Shown: positions 15,855-23,129 of the stretch, in pieces
Layout: each line of letters opens with the position of its first letter
Position numbering within the stretch: position 1 is the stretch's first letter
Made by a program: the position numbers and the translations under genes
Source: an uncultured Parabacteroides sp.
GTDB taxonomy: Bacteria > Bacteroidota > Bacteroidia > Bacteroidales > Tannerellaceae
Assembly (NCBI GenBank): GCA_900552465.1
Contig: URZO01000004.1
Span: forward strand, 50,691 to 114,690
DNA length: 64,000 bases
Direction: 5' to 3'
Notes under the pieces: model-generated
The model's input: the letters and a program-made list of their open reading frames with translations, nothing else
Databases searched by the model: none
What the model was told of the DNA's origin: nothing

Positions 15855-15939
15855 CCCCTCTCGAGAGGGGATAAGGGGTGTGTTATCTTTCTGTTTATCA
15901 AAGAAAATTCACACACCCCCTGCCCCCTCTCGAGAGGGG
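15855..15939. repeat. palindromic intergenic repeat (CCCCTCTCGAGAGGGG family)
   Basis: Two inverted 29-nt arms (15855-15883 and 15911-15939) each contain the perfect 16-nt palindrome CCCCTCTCGAGAGGGG plus a GGGTGTGT tail, separated by 27 nt. The arms differ only in about three central bases. It fills the 237-bp gap between rfbD and prfC and may terminate or attenuate the upstream operon. It looks like a dispersed intergenic element. Confidence 0.75.
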
Positions 15940-16034
15940 AAGAAGTTACCATCGGTCGATATAAACAAACCCATAAATTATCTTTTACCAGCGAAATAAA
16001 GTAAGAATAACAAAACGAAATAAGATAAATAACA

Positions 16035-17615
16035 ATGAGTCAGTATTCAGAAGAGATTGAGAGAAGAAGAACGTTTGCTATTATCAGCCACCCGGATGCC
16101 GGTAAGACGACTCTTACCGAAAAACTGTTGCTCTTCGGTGGTGCCATTCACGTGGCAGGTGCCGTAAAGTCCAACAAGATTAAGAAGACGGCTACTTCCG
16201 ACTGGATGGAGATTGAAAAGCAGCGTGGTATCTCCGTCGCAACCTCCGTGATGGCTTTCGACTATTCCGGTCATAAAATCAACATCCTCGATACTCCCGG
16301 TCACCAGGACTTCGCCGAAGATACGTTCCGCACACTGACGGCTGTGGACAGCGTTATCATCGTGATCGACACCGCAAAGGGTGTGGAAGCGCAGACCCGC
16401 AAGCTGATGGAAGTCTGCCGTATGCGCAAGACTCCCGTGATTGTTTTCGTCAACAAGATGGACCGCGACGGTAAAGACCCGTTCGACCTGTTAGACGAGA
16501 TCGAGGAAGAACTGCATATCAACGTCCGTCCGCTCAGCTGGCCGATCGACATGGGACAGCGCTTCCGTGGTGTCTATAATATATACGAACAGAAACTGAA
16601 CCTCTACACGCCGAGCAAGCAATATGTGACGGAGAACGTAGAGTTTAAAGATATCAATAGCCCGGAGCTGGAAACCTATATCGAACCGGAACAGGCCGAA
16701 AAGCTCCGTTCCGACATCGAACTGATAGAAGGCGTTTATCCGGAATTTGACGTCGCTACCTATCTGAAGGGCGATATCGCGCCGGTGTTCTTCGGTTCTG
16801 CCTTGAATAACTTCGGGGTGAAGGAATTGCTGGATTGTTTTATCAACATCGCCCCTTCCCCTCGTCCCGTTGCAGCAGTGGAGCGTGTGGTCGATCCGGA
16901 AGAGGATGCTTTCTCCGGCTTCATCTTCAAGATTCACGCCAATATGGACCCGAACCACCGCAGTTGTATTGCTTTCGTCAAGATTTGTTCCGGCCGTTTC
17001 GAGCGTAATGCGAACTATAAGCATGTCCGTTTCGGCAAGATGATGCGCTTCAGCAGCCCGACGGCTTTCATGGCGCAGAAGAAAGAGGTGGTGGATGAGG
17101 CTTTTGCCGGCGATATTATCGGTCTGCCGGATACCGGAAACTTCAAGATCGGCGATACGCTGACTTCCGGCGAGGAACTTCACTTTAAGGGTTTGCCGAG
17201 CTTCTCGCCCGAGATGTTCAAATATATCGAGAATGCCGATCCGATGAAAGCAAAGCAGCTGAACAAGGGTATCGAGCAGCTGATGGACGAAGGTGTCGCG
17301 CAGCTTTTCACGAACCAGTTCAACGGTCGCAAGATTATCGGTACGGTCGGGCAGTTGCAGTTCGAGGTAATCCAGTACCGCTTGCTGCATGAATATGGCG
17401 CGCAGTGTAAGTGGGAACCGATCAGCCTTTATAAAGCCTGCTGGATTGAAAGCGACAATGCCGTCGCCCTCGAAAACTTCAAACGGCGCAAAGCCCAGTA
17501 TATGGCACTTGATAAAGAAGGACGCGATGTCTACCTGGCCGATTCGGGATATGTCCTGACGATGGCTCAGCAAGATTTCCCGGATATTAAGTTCCATTTT
17601 ACGTCGGAGTTCTGA
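16035..17615 (+). CDS. prfC: peptide chain release factor 3
   Basis: Ribosome-bound GTPase that removes RF1/RF2 after peptide release. The 526-residue length matches RF3. G-domain motifs are intact: G1 SHPDAGKTT (18-26), G3 DTPGHQDF and G4 NKMDRDG. The C-terminal part contains the RF3-specific domains (e.g. QLQFEVIQYRLLHEYG). ATG 16035 is the only sensible start. The gene lies downstream of rfbD across a palindromic repeat and converges on the YjjG-type gene with 1 bp between stop codons. No -7 box is obvious, so it may be read from the upstream operon. Confidence 0.96.
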   Translation: MSQYSEEIERRRTFAIISHPDAGKTTLTEKLLLFGGAIHVAGAVKSNKIKKTATSDWMEIEKQRGISVATSVMAFDYSGHKINILDTPGHQDFAEDTFRTLTAVDSVIIVIDTAKGVEAQTRKLMEVCRMRKTPVIVFVNKMDRDGKDPFDLLDEIEEELHINVRPLSWPIDMGQRFRGVYNIYEQKLNLYTPSKQYVTENVEFKDINSPELETYIEPEQAEKLRSDIELIEGVYPEFDVATYLKGDIAPVFFGSALNNFGVKELLDCFINIAPSPRPVAAVERVVDPEEDAFSGFIFKIHANMDPNHRSCIAFVKICSGRFERNANYKHVRFGKMMRFSSPTAFMAQKKEVVDEAFAGDIIGLPDTGNFKIGDTLTSGEELHFKGLPSFSPEMFKYIENADPMKAKQLNKGIEQLMDEGVAQLFTNQFNGRKIIGTVGQLQFEVIQYRLLHEYGAQCKWEPISLYKACWIESDNAVALENFKRRKAQYMALDKEGRDVYLADSGYVLTMAQQDFPDIKFHFTSEF

Positions 17616-17616
17616 T

Positions 17617-18312
17617 CTACAAAATATTTTGTATCTCCAACAGACTGCCAACCGTATAGGTCGGCGTAAATCCTTTTGCCGGCAGCCCTTCCGGGTTAAG
17701 CCATAGCTGGTCTATCCTGGAGTTGTGGGCACCAACGATGTCGGCTTCCCAGCTGTCGCCTATCATCAGGGTTTCGCAACGGCGGGAATTGGTGTTTTTG
17801 AGGGCGAAGTCGAATATCCCTTTATGCGGTTTTTGGATGCAGGCATCTTCGGAAAGAATCATCTTTTCGAAGTAAGGCGCAAGGCCGGAATTGCTGAGTT
17901 TCTTGAATTGAACTTCCCGGAAACCGTTGGACAGGATATACAGGCGGTAGGAGGGGCGCAGGTATTCCAACAGCTCGATTGCACCCGGCACGAGCCGTGT
18001 CTTGCGGGTAGTACGTTGCAGGAAGTCGTTGTTGATTGCCAATACCGCATTCTTGTCTTCTATCCCCATCGGGCGGAGCATGTAGCGGAACCGTTCGACG
18101 ATCAGTGTCATGCGGTCTATCTCATTGTTGCGGTATTGTTCCCATAGCAGGTTGTTGTGTGGCCAATAGATGTCGAAGAAAGCCTCGAAGGAGGCATAAT
18201 ACCGGTCAAAGTGGTGATCGGTATATAGCTCTTCGAGGCATTCTTTATTGTTGTGATACGTATCCCAAAGGGTATCGTCCAAATCTATAAAAAGACTTTT
18301 ATATCTTGTCAT
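17617..18312 (-). CDS. HAD-family phosphatase, YjjG-type pyrimidine nucleotidase
   Basis: Predicted cytoplasmic phosphatase of 231 residues. HAD motif I is FIDLDDTLWDT (D10, D12), motif II ILSNGF, motif III lysine in IQKPHKGIF, and motif IV MIGDSWEADI. The order and the ending match YjjG, which dephosphorylates non-canonical pyrimidine nucleotides; other HAD nucleotidases remain possible. The ATG overlaps the TGA of the coiled-coil lipoprotein gene (ATGA, 18309-18312), so translation is coupled. It is the last gene of a four-gene leftward operon. Confidence 0.87.
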   Translation of the reverse strand: MTRYKSLFIDLDDTLWDTYHNNKECLEELYTDHHFDRYYASFEAFFDIYWPHNNLLWEQYRNNEIDRMTLIVERFRYMLRPMGIEDKNAVLAINNDFLQRTTRKTRLVPGAIELLEYLRPSYRLYILSNGFREVQFKKLSNSGLAPYFEKMILSEDACIQKPHKGIFDFALKNTNSRRCETLMIGDSWEADIVGAHNSRIDQLWLNPEGLPAKGFTPTYTVGSLLEIQNIL

Positions 18313-19181
18313 CCTACTTCTATCACCAAATATTTACCCAGGCTCCAGAACGCTTTTTCGTCTGTAATCTTCAGCGTGATGTTGCCGTCTTCATCTTTTA
18401 CAAACTCATAAGAACCTTCCGGATGGTTGGATTTCAGTTTTGCTTTGCCGGCGAACAAAGGAATTTCTTTCACTTCGCGGATGTCGATAGAGATGAAATA
18501 GTCCTTGTTGAAGCCGCTCTGCAGTACTTTGGACTTGGAGAACAGGCCGCCGCCCGAAAGAATCTTCTGGTCTTTCAGCTCTTTGGATGTACCGAAGCAG
18601 TAGTAAGCTGTGTTAAGAGCCTTGTCCTGTTCCTGTAGCTTTTCAGACTGTGCGGCGGTTGTTGTTGCCAGGCCTTCCACATCTTCGTTCAGCGAAGCGA
18701 CCATTTCGTCCAGTTCCTGGATGCGTACGTTCTTCTTTGCCAAGTCTTCCTGTAAAGCGACGATCATATTAGCCTTCTGATCCAGTTCGGAAGAAAGGCG
18801 GCTGATTGTTTTGCGCAGGGCTGCCGACTGGATTCCGCTCTTTTTCAGCTTCTCTTCCAGTTCGCTGATCTGCTGTTTATTCTTTTTCAGCGTTTCGCTG
18901 ATCAACTGCATATTCTCTTTGATCTGTTCGCGGTTACTCTTGTTCAGATCGCCTTTTTGCTGTTGGATATTGAGATAGTTTTCAGCATCACGGATAGACT
19001 GGATGTCAGCCTCTACATCGTTGAGTGTGCCGAGTATCTCGTCCATCTCGGAGTTTGCTTTCGTGTTTTCAATTCTCAGAGAGTCGTTTTCTGCTTTCAG
19101 CTTCTTGTATTCCGCTGAATTTTGTCCGCAGGAAGACAGCATGGCTGCGCAAATCGTTGTTGCAATTAATACCTTTTTCAT
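18309..19181 (-). CDS. coiled-coil lipoprotein of unknown function
   Basis: A 290-residue predicted lipoprotein with lipobox AAMLSSCG (C18). Residues about 25-205 form long heptad-rich coiled coils with leucine, glutamate and lysine repeats (e.g. ELEEKLKKSGIQSAALRK). The C-terminal 85 residues form a globular beta-rich domain (SGGGLFSKSKVLQSGF... KAFWSLGKYLVIEV). I do not recognise a named domain; similar proteins are annotated as hypothetical in Bacteroidales. It is third in the leftward operon after rsmI (18 bp upstream) and overlaps the phosphatase gene by ATGA. It could be an envelope spacer or scaffold, but nothing in the sequence fixes this. Confidence 0.8.
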   Translation of the reverse strand: MKKVLIATTICAAMLSSCGQNSAEYKKLKAENDSLRIENTKANSEMDEILGTLNDVEADIQSIRDAENYLNIQQQKGDLNKSNREQIKENMQLISETLKKNKQQISELEEKLKKSGIQSAALRKTISRLSSELDQKANMIVALQEDLAKKNVRIQELDEMVASLNEDVEGLATTTAAQSEKLQEQDKALNTAYYCFGTSKELKDQKILSGGGLFSKSKVLQSGFNKDYFISIDIREVKEIPLFAGKAKLKSNHPEGSYEFVKDEDGNITLKITDEKAFWSLGKYLVIEVG

Positions 19182-19199
19182 TTTCTTTTTGTTGTTACG

Positions 19200-19904
19200 T
19201 TAAACTTCTGTTCCTGTCTCTTTGTCCTTTTTATCTTTTAAGCCTGCTAAAACTATAACAATTTCTCCTTTCGGTTCGTTCACGGTGAAGTGGGCGATTA
19301 CCTCTTCGAGCGTGCCGCGCACTGTCTCTTCGTGTATCTTGGATATTTCGCGCGATACGGAAACGGGACGGTCATTTCCGAAAAACTCGGTAAGCTGTGT
19401 CAGTGTTTTGACCAGCCGGAAAGGGGATTCGTAAAAGATGATGGTGCGCGGTTCCGTCGAAAGCTCTTTCAACCGGGTCTGCCGTCCCTTTTTCTGGGGC
19501 AGGAAACCTTCGAAGCAGAACTTCTCGTTGGGAAGTCCCGATGCGACGAGTGCCGGCACGAAAGCGGTTGCTCCCGGCAGGCATTCCACCTCCACACCCT
19601 GGCGTACACACTCGCGCACGAGCATAAACCCGGGATCGGATATCGCGGGAGTTCCGGCGTCGGACACCAATGCGATGTTTTCGCCCGCCTTGATACGGGC
19701 AGCCACCTGTTCCACGGTCTTATGCTCGTTGAACTTGTGGTGCGACTGCATCCTGTTCTGTATCTCGAAATGCTTGAGCAGAATGCCGGTAGTACGGGTG
19801 TCCTCCGCCAGAATGAGGTCGGCCTCTTTCAGCACGCGAATTGCCCGGAAAGTCATGTCTTCCAGGTTTCCGACGGGAGTGGGTACTACTGTTAATTTTG
19901 CCAT
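19200..19904 (-). CDS. rsmI: 16S rRNA (cytidine1402-2'-O)-methyltransferase
   Basis: Methylates the 2'-O of C1402 in 16S rRNA, using SAM. The product has 234 residues; the N-terminus LTVVPTPVGNLEDMTFRA and LAEDTRTTG are hallmark segments, followed by VSDAGTPAISDPG, the glycine-rich SAM loop of the tetrapyrrole-methylase fold, and LPGATAFVPALVASGLP. It lacks the longer C-terminal tail of some proteobacterial homologues. Second in the leftward operon, 13 bp after the proline-rich protein gene. Confidence 0.95.
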   Translation of the reverse strand: MAKLTVVPTPVGNLEDMTFRAIRVLKEADLILAEDTRTTGILLKHFEIQNRMQSHHKFNEHKTVEQVAARIKAGENIALVSDAGTPAISDPGFMLVRECVRQGVEVECLPGATAFVPALVASGLPNEKFCFEGFLPQKKGRQTRLKELSTEPRTIIFYESPFRLVKTLTQLTEFFGNDRPVSVSREISKIHEETVRGTLEEVIAHFTVNEPKGEIVIVLAGLKDKKDKETGTEV

Positions 19905-19917
19905 AATCCTTTATTCT

Positions 19918-20676
19918 TTAGAGGAAGCGTTTTTCAAGCAGCTTGATAAAATCGGCTACCGCTTCGTCTTCTATGTTCCATTTTAATTCGTTATTCAAAT
20001 ATGTGACCGAGTCTTCGTATGAATGAATCTCGTTCAGGTCGTTGATAGCCTTGTTCATCCGTGCTTCGTCACCTCCGAACAGTTCGCGGCGGAAACGGAA
20101 ACGGTCGTTCAGGCTGAAAGCTTTCCTGAAGTCGGAAAGGTTTTTCTTTTCCAGGAGATCGTTCAGGAATAAACCTGCACGCTCTGCCGTCGTCACCTTA
20201 TTCGGTACTTCCACTGCGGGCGGAGCCGGTTCGACGACCGGTTCAGGCTTGACGGCCACCGGCTCTGTCATTGGAATCTCTTCCCGGGGTGCTTCCGTGA
20301 CAACCTCTTCCGGAGTAGCTTCTATCTCTTCCGGCTGTTCGGTAACGGCCGGTTCGGGTACTATGGGAATTGGTTCGGGAGCGATATTTTTTGGTTCGGG
20401 AGCTATAACCGGGGGCTCCTGTATCGTTTCTGTCGGGACGGCAACAGATGGAGGGATGGACTGGATCAAAGCCTGATGTTCTTCCATCTGTTTGCGCAGC
20501 ATCTCGATCTGAGCAGCTTCCAGCGAGTGGAGGTCTTTCAGAATCTTATGCGTGAGGTCGAAAGTCTGGCTGAAGAAAGACACCGGGTATACTTCTGCAT
20601 CCCGCATGCCGGCAACCAACGTTTCAAGCTCCCGGATATCCAGAAGCAGATAATCTATTTTCTCTTTATTTGCCAT
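19918..20676 (-). CDS. conserved hypothetical protein with Pro/Glu-rich linker
   Basis: A 252-residue cytoplasmic protein. The N-terminal helical part (1-70, KIDYLLLDIRELETLVAGM...) is joined by a low-complexity Pro/Glu/Val-rich linker (about 75-160, with repeats of the type APEPxxIxPEP) to a C-terminal globular part (about 165-252). The latter contains NDLLEKKNLSDFRKAFSLND and ends in EDEAVADFIKLLEKRF. I recognise this C-terminal pattern from Bacteroidales hypothetical proteins but no function. First gene of the operon with rsmI; a -7 box lies 53 bp upstream. Confidence 0.8.
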   Translation of the reverse strand: MANKEKIDYLLLDIRELETLVAGMRDAEVYPVSFFSQTFDLTHKILKDLHSLEAAQIEMLRKQMEEHQALIQSIPPSVAVPTETIQEPPVIAPEPKNIAPEPIPIVPEPAVTEQPEEIEATPEEVVTEAPREEIPMTEPVAVKPEPVVEPAPPAVEVPNKVTTAERAGLFLNDLLEKKNLSDFRKAFSLNDRFRFRRELFGGDEARMNKAINDLNEIHSYEDSVTYLNNELKWNIEDEAVADFIKLLEKRFL

Positions 20677-20728
20677 TCCTTTTTACCATTCATGAAAACC
20701 AATAAGCCGGCTTTCGTTTATATTGCAA

Positions 20729-20736
20729 CAAAAATA
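20729..20736 (-). promoter_or_regulatory. -7 box of the rsmI operon
   Basis: CAAAAATA on the plus strand is TATTTTTG on the minus strand (TAnnTTTG), 53 bp before the first gene of the leftward four-gene operon. Confidence 0.45.
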
Positions 20737-20887
20737 GGTATTTCTTATATATGTAACGCGTTTATTGTATGAAATATTGTTATTCCTTCACGGCTCTTTC
20801 ATTGTATATTATTTAGTCGTTATACTTTTGCGTATAGTTTTAACATCAAAGTAGTGGTGTATTCTGATGAATATAGAAAGGAGGTTC

Positions 20888-21939
20888 TTAAAGTGCTGTC
20901 ATTAAAAACTCACGTATGTGAATCTGTTGGATGCCTTTTTCATTCGTCCCGGCGTTAAACTCATCCATGCTAACAACATATTTAGGATAATGGTCCGTGA
21001 TATTCATTAAATTACCGAATTCGCGTTCTCTTGTTTTCTCATCCATAAGTTGATAAGCTACTTGAATATAGATACGATTTCCGTTTTTCGACCCTATGAA
21101 ATCAATTTCGTAGTTTCCTTGTTGGCCTACTTTAACATCATAGCCACATCGAAGTAAATGGAGATACACGGCATTTTCCAATAGTTTTTGTATCTCTTTG
21201 CCCAAATTGTATCCTCGGATTACATTTCGTAAACCCAAATCTTCGAAATAATATTTTTCTCCTATTTCAAAGATTTTTAGTCCGTTTATATCCATTCGAT
21301 TTACCTTATGGATAAAAAAAGCATTGAGTAAGGGTGTTATATAATTGATCACAGTTTGGGTTGAAACGGTAGAACGTTGGGATTTCAGATATTTTGCAAT
21401 ATTGGATGCAGAAAACATATTTCCGAGATTGTCTGCTAAATATTCCACTAAGTCATTTAAGAATGATACATTTCGGATATTCTCCCGCGCTACTACATCT
21501 TTCAGTAGAATCGTGGAATATACATTGCGTAAATATTCAAAAGCATGAACCTCTTCCGTTCCGATTACTTTTAAATAGGGCATTCCACCTATTGTCAGAT
21601 ATTTATAGAGGCTCTGGTTGCTATCTTCCAATTCAAAAAAACGCAGGAATTCTGTATAACCTAAGCTATGGATCGGGAATTCAATATATCGGCCGCTTAA
21701 ATGTGTGGCAAGTTCTCCTGATAACATAGAGGCATTGCTTCCCGTACAGGTAATATCGCAAACTCCCTCTGCCAATAAGCTTCTTAAAGCATATTCAAAG
21801 CGTTGTATTTCCTGTACTTCCCTATTCTGCGCTGGCCTACCAGGATTTTTATAATGTCTTTTCCTATAAAAGGCTTGATACGCTCAGTGTAAATCGGGCG
21901 ATCTATATATTCTCGGGTAAAACGAATTTTGTCAATCAT
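20888..21939 (-). pseudogene. AAA ATPase / DUF4143 protein, internally deleted and frameshifted
   Basis: The N-terminal fragment (from ATG 21939, MIDKIRFTREYI) runs to the start of Walker A as LVGQRRIGK and then changes frame near 21815-21828. In the other frame the sequence resumes as REVQEIQRFEYALRSLLAEG, the residues that normally follow the Walker B aspartate (DEVQEIQ). It then continues through TGSNASMLSGELATHLSGR and a full DUF4143 domain with an endonuclease-like segment (VGQQGNYEIDFIGSKNG). So the stretch from the Walker A Ser/Thr to the Walker B Asp, probably about 60 residues, has been lost with a frame change. Such ATPases are widespread, often multicopy, in gut Bacteroidales. An ATG at 21775 could still express a 295-residue C-terminal part, but without nucleotide-binding motifs. 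Confidence 0.85.
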
Positions 21940-22417
21940 AATGGATGCTTTTTGCAAATATAGTAATTTTATCAATTATAATGGATGAATTTACTTGTGA
22001 TTTTAGGCGATTCGTGAACTGCCCTAAGACAGCGTCGCGATCTCACCTATAAATCATCATTTATGGTTCAGGACATGGCTGGCTATTTTGCGATCCCGCG
22101 TCGGTGCGTGGGAATGGGATAGTTCAGTTTTTCTTAGTTCGAATCCATATATACAAAGGACTTATTGTATACAATGGGCTTATTGTCTGTTTTTTTTCAA
22201 TACCCGTTAGTCTAAAACGAAATAATACCGCATGAAAATGGGATTTCTACCCCATATTTATCGAATTACTATAGCGGGTAATATTTATTAATAATCTTAC
22301 ACATACTATAACGCTGGTTATCAGTATAGTGCAAAATAGACTGTTTTAGAGGGGTTATTGTCTATTTCCTTATTTGCAGGAGGTTCACTTCTTTGCAGTT
22401 TTGAAATAGACAGACCT

Positions 22418-22500
22418 CGTAGGGGCGGTTCGTGAACCGCCCTCTGTGCCAACAAATATCTCCTTCGTCACTATTGGGCAGTTCGCGAACTGCCCCTACG
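22418..22500. repeat. palindromic element with 25-bp inverted ends
   Basis: Arms 22418-22442 and 22476-22500 are inverted copies (22 of 25 matching), each itself a palindrome around TTCGTGAA or TTCGCGAA, separated by 33 bp. A degenerate third half-copy is at 22006-22024. It has the form of a small non-coding repeat element; no target-site duplication can be established by eye. Confidence 0.7.
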
Positions 22501-22557
22501 AAGTCTGCTCTTTTGATTCAAATATTCTTAGAGACGAACCCTCTTGCATACTTTGCT

Positions 22558-22611
22558 CATAACTATGGAGGGTGCAGATTATAGTTATGATTGACCAAAA
22601 CCATAACTATG
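22558..22611. repeat. alternating CATAACTATG repeats
   Basis: CATAACTATG occurs at 22558-22567 and 22602-22611, with the reverse-oriented ATAGTTATGA between them at 22581-22590. The same motif set recurs near the rRNA operon at 63423-63477, so it belongs to a dispersed family. Confidence 0.65.
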
Positions 22612-22720
22612 AGACATACATCTGTGAAATATGCGTCCGGTTTATTAGGGGATATGTTACATAAACGGTATTGTTTCGTCCTGTAACCCATGTATTTTGG
22701 AAAATTATGGGCGTTTTTCC

Positions 22721-22750
22721 TTGTTGATTCGGAAAAGCTATTTACCTTTG
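22721..22750 (+). promoter_or_regulatory. promoter of the DUF6383 gene leader
   Basis: TTG at 22721-22723 and TACCTTTG at 22743-22750, separated by 19 bp, fit the Bacteroidota -33/-7 arrangement. Transcription would begin near 22757, about 370 nt upstream of the coding start, leaving an unusually long leader. Confidence 0.6.
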
Positions 22751-22756
22751 CAACGA

Positions 22757-23028
22757 TTCCGTAGTAGGCAGCGGCCCACGGAGCGCGGGATCAATTACAT
22801 ATTGTAAGCATTTTACGAAGATTATTCCAACTCAAAAATCTGGTAAATTTTTAGCTAAACGGAATAATAGACAGTAAATGCTTGCGCTGGTTACGTATAA
22901 GTTCATCTACCATTGTTATGGGAAGAGTGTGTTATATCGTATAAGGCGCGAGCTGTTGTTCTATTATTGTTTAGCGGGCTTACCAGAGCCTTTGAGTTGA
23001 TAATAGACAACACGCTCGCGTTTTTTTT
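22757..23028 (+). promoter_or_regulatory. structured leader with terminator and possible antiterminator
   Basis: Two long hairpins are visible. Hairpin 1 pairs 22804-22828 with 22861-22885 (outer GTAAGCATTT/AAATGCTTGC and inner GATTATTCC/GGAATAAT parts). Hairpin 2 pairs 22946-22967 with 22999-23020 (GCGCGAGC... with ...GCTCGCG and CTATTAT with ATAATAG) and is followed by eight Ts (23021-23028), as in an intrinsic terminator. The 3' arm of hairpin 1 (ATAATAGACAG) is also complementary to the 5' arm of hairpin 2 (CTGTTGTTCTATTAT, with a 3-nt bulge), so the hairpins could be mutually exclusive. AGCGGGC in loop 2 also matches GCCCGCT just after the T-run (23031-23037). Either an attenuator or riboswitch-type leader, or a free small RNA of about 270 nt. 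No known riboswitch core was recognised. Confidence 0.55.
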
Positions 23029-23129
23029 ATGCCCGCTCATAATCATTCGCGGGGGTGTTCTCACCCCTTCGTAAAATTAGTTGTTGGATCTTTAAACACT
23101 ATTTTATTAACAATTAATTTTAAATGATT

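Larger units (their letters stand above)
21940..23129. other. 1.2-kb non-coding, repeat-rich intergenic region
   Basis: No convincing gene. It holds, left to right: two similar motifs ending in TATAATGGATG or CATAATGGATG (about 21930-21990); a lone copy of a GGCGATTCGTGAACTGCCC palindrome half (22006-22024); two GGGNTTATTGTCT motifs (22176 and 22351); a palindromic element at 22418-22500; three alternating CATAACTATG motifs (22558-22611); and the promoter and structured leader of the next gene (22721-23067). The region reads as accumulated short repeats rather than a decayed gene. Confidence 0.7.

Noticed and set aside
20823..20830. Plus-strand -7 box TACTTTTG before the ATPase pseudogene
   Set aside because: No rightward gene follows; an antisense transcript into a pseudogene cannot be supported from sequence alone.
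22418..23028. Invertible promoter (phase-variation switch) upstream of the surface protein
   Set aside because: The inverted repeats do not flank the promoter at 22721-22750 as a pair. The hairpins at 22804 and 22946 have short loops and a T-run, typical of RNA structures rather than recombination sites, and no invertase gene is in the window.
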